DNA of 39,161 bases, taken from Planctomyces sp. GTDB lineage: Bacteria; Planctomycetota; Planctomycetia; Planctomycetales; Planctomycetaceae. This document shows positions 36,664-39,161 of this stretch, in pieces. The notes under the pieces are model-generated. The model searched no databases. It was not told where the DNA came from and saw nothing but the letters and a program-made list of their open reading frames with translations. The stretch is from contig JAEUIH010000068.1 in NCBI GenBank assembly GCA_016795105.1, positions 1 through 39,161 of the forward strand, given 5' to 3'. Within the stretch, counting starts at the first letter, position 1. Each line of letters begins with the position of its first letter. A program made the translations under genes and the position numbers.

Positions 36664-37896
36664 ATGGCACGACGCCGAATTGCTCAGATGCCGCTGCATG
36701 GAGGGAAAGCGCCCGCTTACCTGTTTCGTCGCATGACGAAGCTGGCGGGCGCTATTACCATGGCAATCGTGGATGAATTCGGTCCGGACGAAGTACTTCG
36801 GCGACTTTCAGATCCATGGTGGTTTCAGGCGTTTGGCTGTGTGCTCGGTTTCGACTGGCACAGTTCCGGTGTGACAACGGTGACCTGCGGTGCTCTTAAA
36901 GAAGCCAGTCGGGTTATGGGAAGCGATCTGGGCATCGTTGTCGCAGGTGGTAAAGGGAACGTCAGCAGGAAGACGCCAACAGAGATCATAGAAGCCTCGG
37001 ATCGTCTGGGGCTTTGTTCAGGCGATCATCTTGTTCGATGCTCGAAGCTGAGTGCCAAAGTAGACTCGGCCGCAGTTCAGGACGGATTCAATCTTTACCA
37101 TCACTGTTTTTTCTTTACCCATGCGGGACAATGGTGTGTCGTTCAGCAGGGAATGAACGAAGCAGAGAAATCGGCACGACGCTATCACTGGCTCAGCGAA
37201 GGTGTTCAGGATTTCGTTTGTGAGCCGCATGCAGCGATCAGTGATCTTGCTGGTGCTGATTCGGAGTCGGCTCAGAGTCATGACGGTGACGCTGATGTGA
37301 TGAACGAACCTTTGCTGAATATGGTGGCGTTCGAAGCCAGCGGAAATCGAAACGCTTCGGTTCAATTGACGGCCGAACACCCGGACCGGATTCTTAGCGA
37401 AATTCAGCTCATGACAGAAGGTCCATCTCTGTTTGCCCCGCGGCATCATCAGGTGTTGCCCAGGAATATCAACCGCGCAAGGCTTAAACAGCTGATTCCG
37501 GCCATTCATGAGCAAATGCCACAGTCATATCAGGAACTGTTGGGGCTGGAGGGGGTTGGCCCCGCCGCAGTTCGAAGCCTGGCGCTGGTGGCTGAGATTA
37601 TCTTTCAGACGCCCGTGTCCCATCGCGACCCGGCCGCAAATCCGATGCGAGAGTCCGGTAAAGTCTACTGTGAGGATCAGGAGCCTCAACAGCCGGGGTT
37701 AAGGCGATGGGCCGACTATTCCTATGCTCATGGCGGCAAGGATGCGACCCCGTTTCCTGTGGATTGTGAATCGTACGATCGCAACATCCAGCTACTGACC
37801 GACGCCATTCGCCGTGCTCGACTCGGGGAAAATGATCGCTTTCACGCACTGCGAGCACTGGGGACCATGCAGTCTGATGACTACAATCGACCGTAG
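36664..37896 (+). CDS. DUF763 protein with helix-hairpin-helix
   Basis: The 410-residue product matches the DUF763 family from its first residues: MPLHGGKAPAYLFRRM, then FGPDEVLRRLSDPWWFQAFGCVLGFDWHSSG and GLGIV-like DLGIVVAGGKG. The family has no established function. Residues about 288-313 (YQELLGLEGVGPAAVRSLALVAEII) look like a helix-hairpin-helix, which usually binds DNA backbone, so a nucleic-acid role is possible. No signal peptide is present, so it is cytoplasmic, unlike the secreted proteins upstream. The start is preceded by AGAGAA and lies 33 bases after the cytochrome-WD40 gene. Confidence 0.85.
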   Translation: MARRRIAQMPLHGGKAPAYLFRRMTKLAGAITMAIVDEFGPDEVLRRLSDPWWFQAFGCVLGFDWHSSGVTTVTCGALKEASRVMGSDLGIVVAGGKGNVSRKTPTEIIEASDRLGLCSGDHLVRCSKLSAKVDSAAVQDGFNLYHHCFFFTHAGQWCVVQQGMNEAEKSARRYHWLSEGVQDFVCEPHAAISDLAGADSESAQSHDGDADVMNEPLLNMVAFEASGNRNASVQLTAEHPDRILSEIQLMTEGPSLFAPRHHQVLPRNINRARLKQLIPAIHEQMPQSYQELLGLEGVGPAAVRSLALVAEIIFQTPVSHRDPAANPMRESGKVYCEDQEPQQPGLRRWADYSYAHGGKDATPFPVDCESYDRNIQLLTDAIRRARLGENDRFHALRALGTMQSDDYNRP

Positions 37897-37940
37897 TCCC
37901 GTTTCTTCAGCCCCGTTGCAATGCAGGTAACAGGAAAATC

Positions 37941-38372
37941 ATGGCTTCGTGTTTTCGGATGTCCCGGCGTGTCGAGTTTTGCGAGACAGACATGGCTGGC
38001 ATCGTGCACTTTTCGAACTTCTACAAGTGGATGGAACAGGCAGAACACGCCTTCTTCCGTTCGCTTGGGTTGACAATTGTTAATCATCTTCCGGATGGGT
38101 CTACGATTGGGTGGCCGCGAGTGTCTGCGCAGTGTCGATTTGAATCCCCGGCGCATTATGAAGACATACTGGATGTGGTGCTGACGGTTCAGAGAATCGG
38201 TGTAAAGTCTTTGACGTACGATGTGGAGTTTCATTGTGGATCACGATCTGTAGCTCGGGGAAGCATGAAAACGGTGTGCTGTATCGTGAAACCCGGCAAG
38301 CCGCTCGAGTCGATCGAAATCCCGATTGAATATTCCAGTCGAATTGAAGAGCACAAGCCCTCTCAGGTCTGA
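37941..38372 (+). CDS. Acyl-CoA thioesterase, YbgC/4HBT hotdog family
   Basis: The 143-residue protein carries the hotdog-fold thioesterase signature VEFCETDMAGIVHFSNFYKWMEQAEHAFF (given here in pieces: ETDMAGIVHFSNFY and EQAEHAFF), with Asp17 as the expected catalytic acid. Such enzymes hydrolyse acyl-CoA or acyl-ACP thioesters; YbgC in E. coli is linked to the Tol-Pal system, but no tol genes are seen here. AGGAAA lies just before the ATG; Met7 is an alternative start. The LolD-like gene follows after 14 bases. Confidence 0.9.
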   Translation: MASCFRMSRRVEFCETDMAGIVHFSNFYKWMEQAEHAFFRSLGLTIVNHLPDGSTIGWPRVSAQCRFESPAHYEDILDVVLTVQRIGVKSLTYDVEFHCGSRSVARGSMKTVCCIVKPGKPLESIEIPIEYSSRIEEHKPSQV

Positions 38373-38386
38373 AGACAGGTGAATCT

Positions 38387-39073
38387 ATGCCGCTCGTTCT
38401 GCAGATGCACAACGTCAGTCGAACATTCGAAAGTGGTGGAGAACAGCTGACGATTCTCCGCAATGTGAACCTGAAGGTTTTGTCCGGCACTGCGATTGCG
38501 ATCCGTGGCCCGTCGGGATGTGGCAAAACCACATTGCTGCATCTGGCAGGAACGCTGGATCGTCCGACTGCCGGAGTTGTGGAGATATTGGGTGAGAATC
38601 CGTGGCTGCTGAGCGGTCGCAAGCTGGCGGCCTTTCGCAATCAGTACATTGGTTTCGTGTTTCAGGAGCATCAGCTTCTGCCGCAGTGCAGCGTTCTGGA
38701 AAATGTCCTGCTGCCAACACTTGCCGGGTTTGGAAGCGAAGGAGATGCTCGGAAGCGGGCAATGTCGCTCCTTGAGCGAGTTGGGCTTCAGCATCGACTC
38801 AGTCACAGGCCAGGCCGACTATCCGGAGGTGAGCGGCAGAGAGTCGCAGTCTGTCGTGCGTTGATTCAGCGGCCATCACTTTTGCTGGCGGATGAACCAA
38901 CCGGGAATCTCGATCCGGAAACTGCCGCGACGGTGGGTCAGTTGTTGCTCGACGTTGCCGCCGAAAATGACACAACGCTGCTGTGTGTCACCCACAGCGA
39001 TGAGCTCGCCGCTCGATTTCCAAACACAGTGATCCTCTCTAAAGGGTCGATTGAGTATGCGGATGATTTCTGA
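38387..39073 (+). CDS. ABC transporter ATPase, LolD/MacB-type
   Basis: The 228-residue ATPase has Walker A GPSGCGKTT at 41-49, the Q-loop FVFQEHQLLPQCSVLENVLLP, signature LSGGERQRVAVCRAL and Walker B LLLADEPTGNLD, then H-loop VTHSDE. The EHQLLP and DEPTGNLD wording is typical of the LolD/MacB/FtsE group. LolD drives lipoprotein release to the outer membrane with LolC/LolE, but no permease is next to it in this window, so lolD is only one option. AGGTGA lies 6 bases before the ATG. Confidence 0.9.
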   Translation: MPLVLQMHNVSRTFESGGEQLTILRNVNLKVLSGTAIAIRGPSGCGKTTLLHLAGTLDRPTAGVVEILGENPWLLSGRKLAAFRNQYIGFVFQEHQLLPQCSVLENVLLPTLAGFGSEGDARKRAMSLLERVGLQHRLSHRPGRLSGGERQRVAVCRALIQRPSLLLADEPTGNLDPETAATVGQLLLDVAAENDTTLLCVTHSDELAARFPNTVILSKGSIEYADDF

Positions 39074-39161
39074 AGAGAGACTCTTCGAAGGGGTGCGATC
39101 TGCGTATTGCGCATAGTCATGAGCAAAAATTGGCCTATGTGAAAAGAGGCGTCTTGTCCGA

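Overview
The window reads as a chromosomal segment of a planctomycete (Planctomycetota, order Planctomycetales most likely). The case rests on gene content. There is a DUF1549/DUF1553 protein with bacterial Ig-like segments, a planctomycete-type cytochrome c fused to WD40 repeats, a PQQ-propeller fused to DUF1080, a DUF1570 metallopeptidase-like protein, and many secreted proteins without a named family. Coding density is high, genes lie on both strands, and I see no rRNA, tRNA, CRISPR array, phage or transposase gene. The species cannot be named from the sequence alone.

Layout. 0.1-2.0 kb (minus): secreted C45-type acyltransferase/peptidase. 2.2-6.3 kb (plus): class I fumarase, an enolase-superfamily enzyme and a secreted DUF1570-type HExxH protein. 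6.36-7.93 kb: an accessory-looking module, a COG1672-type ATPase preceded by two matched 33-bp palindromes. 8.0-10.1 kb: a small histidine-rich secreted protein (minus), an EthD-domain protein (plus) and a four-helix membrane protein (minus). 10.3-12.4 kb (plus): PQQ propeller-DUF1080 fusion. 12.5-17.0 kb (minus): a tight housekeeping operon in the order tpiA-secG-yicC-gmk-rpoZ-coaC-coaB. 17.3-18.7 kb (minus): secreted protein of unknown function. 19.2-24.9 kb (plus): ABC exporter set of GldA-like ATPase, GldF-GldG fusion and DUF4340 protein. 25.1-27.8 kb (minus): degenerate LarA-like protein and S-adenosylhomocysteine hydrolase with a clear intrinsic terminator. 28.2-36.6 kb (plus): three consecutive large secreted proteins (DUF1549/DUF1553, PPC plus coiled coil, cytochrome c plus WD40 plus coiled coil). 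36.7-39.1 kb (plus): DUF763 protein, YbgC-like thioesterase and a LolD-like ABC ATPase.

How the genes fit together. The minus-strand operon links central carbon metabolism, protein export, nucleotide metabolism, transcription and CoA synthesis by gaps of 9 to 95 bp and one 8-bp overlap. The three genes at 28.2-36.6 kb are probably one transcription unit: two of them overlap by ATGA, and both of those carry long alanine-rich coiled coils between beta-rich domains, which suggests an extracytoplasmic complex. The ABC genes probably form an exporter with a large periplasmic part. The most promising leads are the palindrome-ATPase module, the coiled-coil secreted gene set, the enolase-superfamily enzyme whose second catalytic lysine is replaced by tyrosine, and the CoaC/CoaB pair split by one in-frame TGA. 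None of these is proven new from sequence alone.
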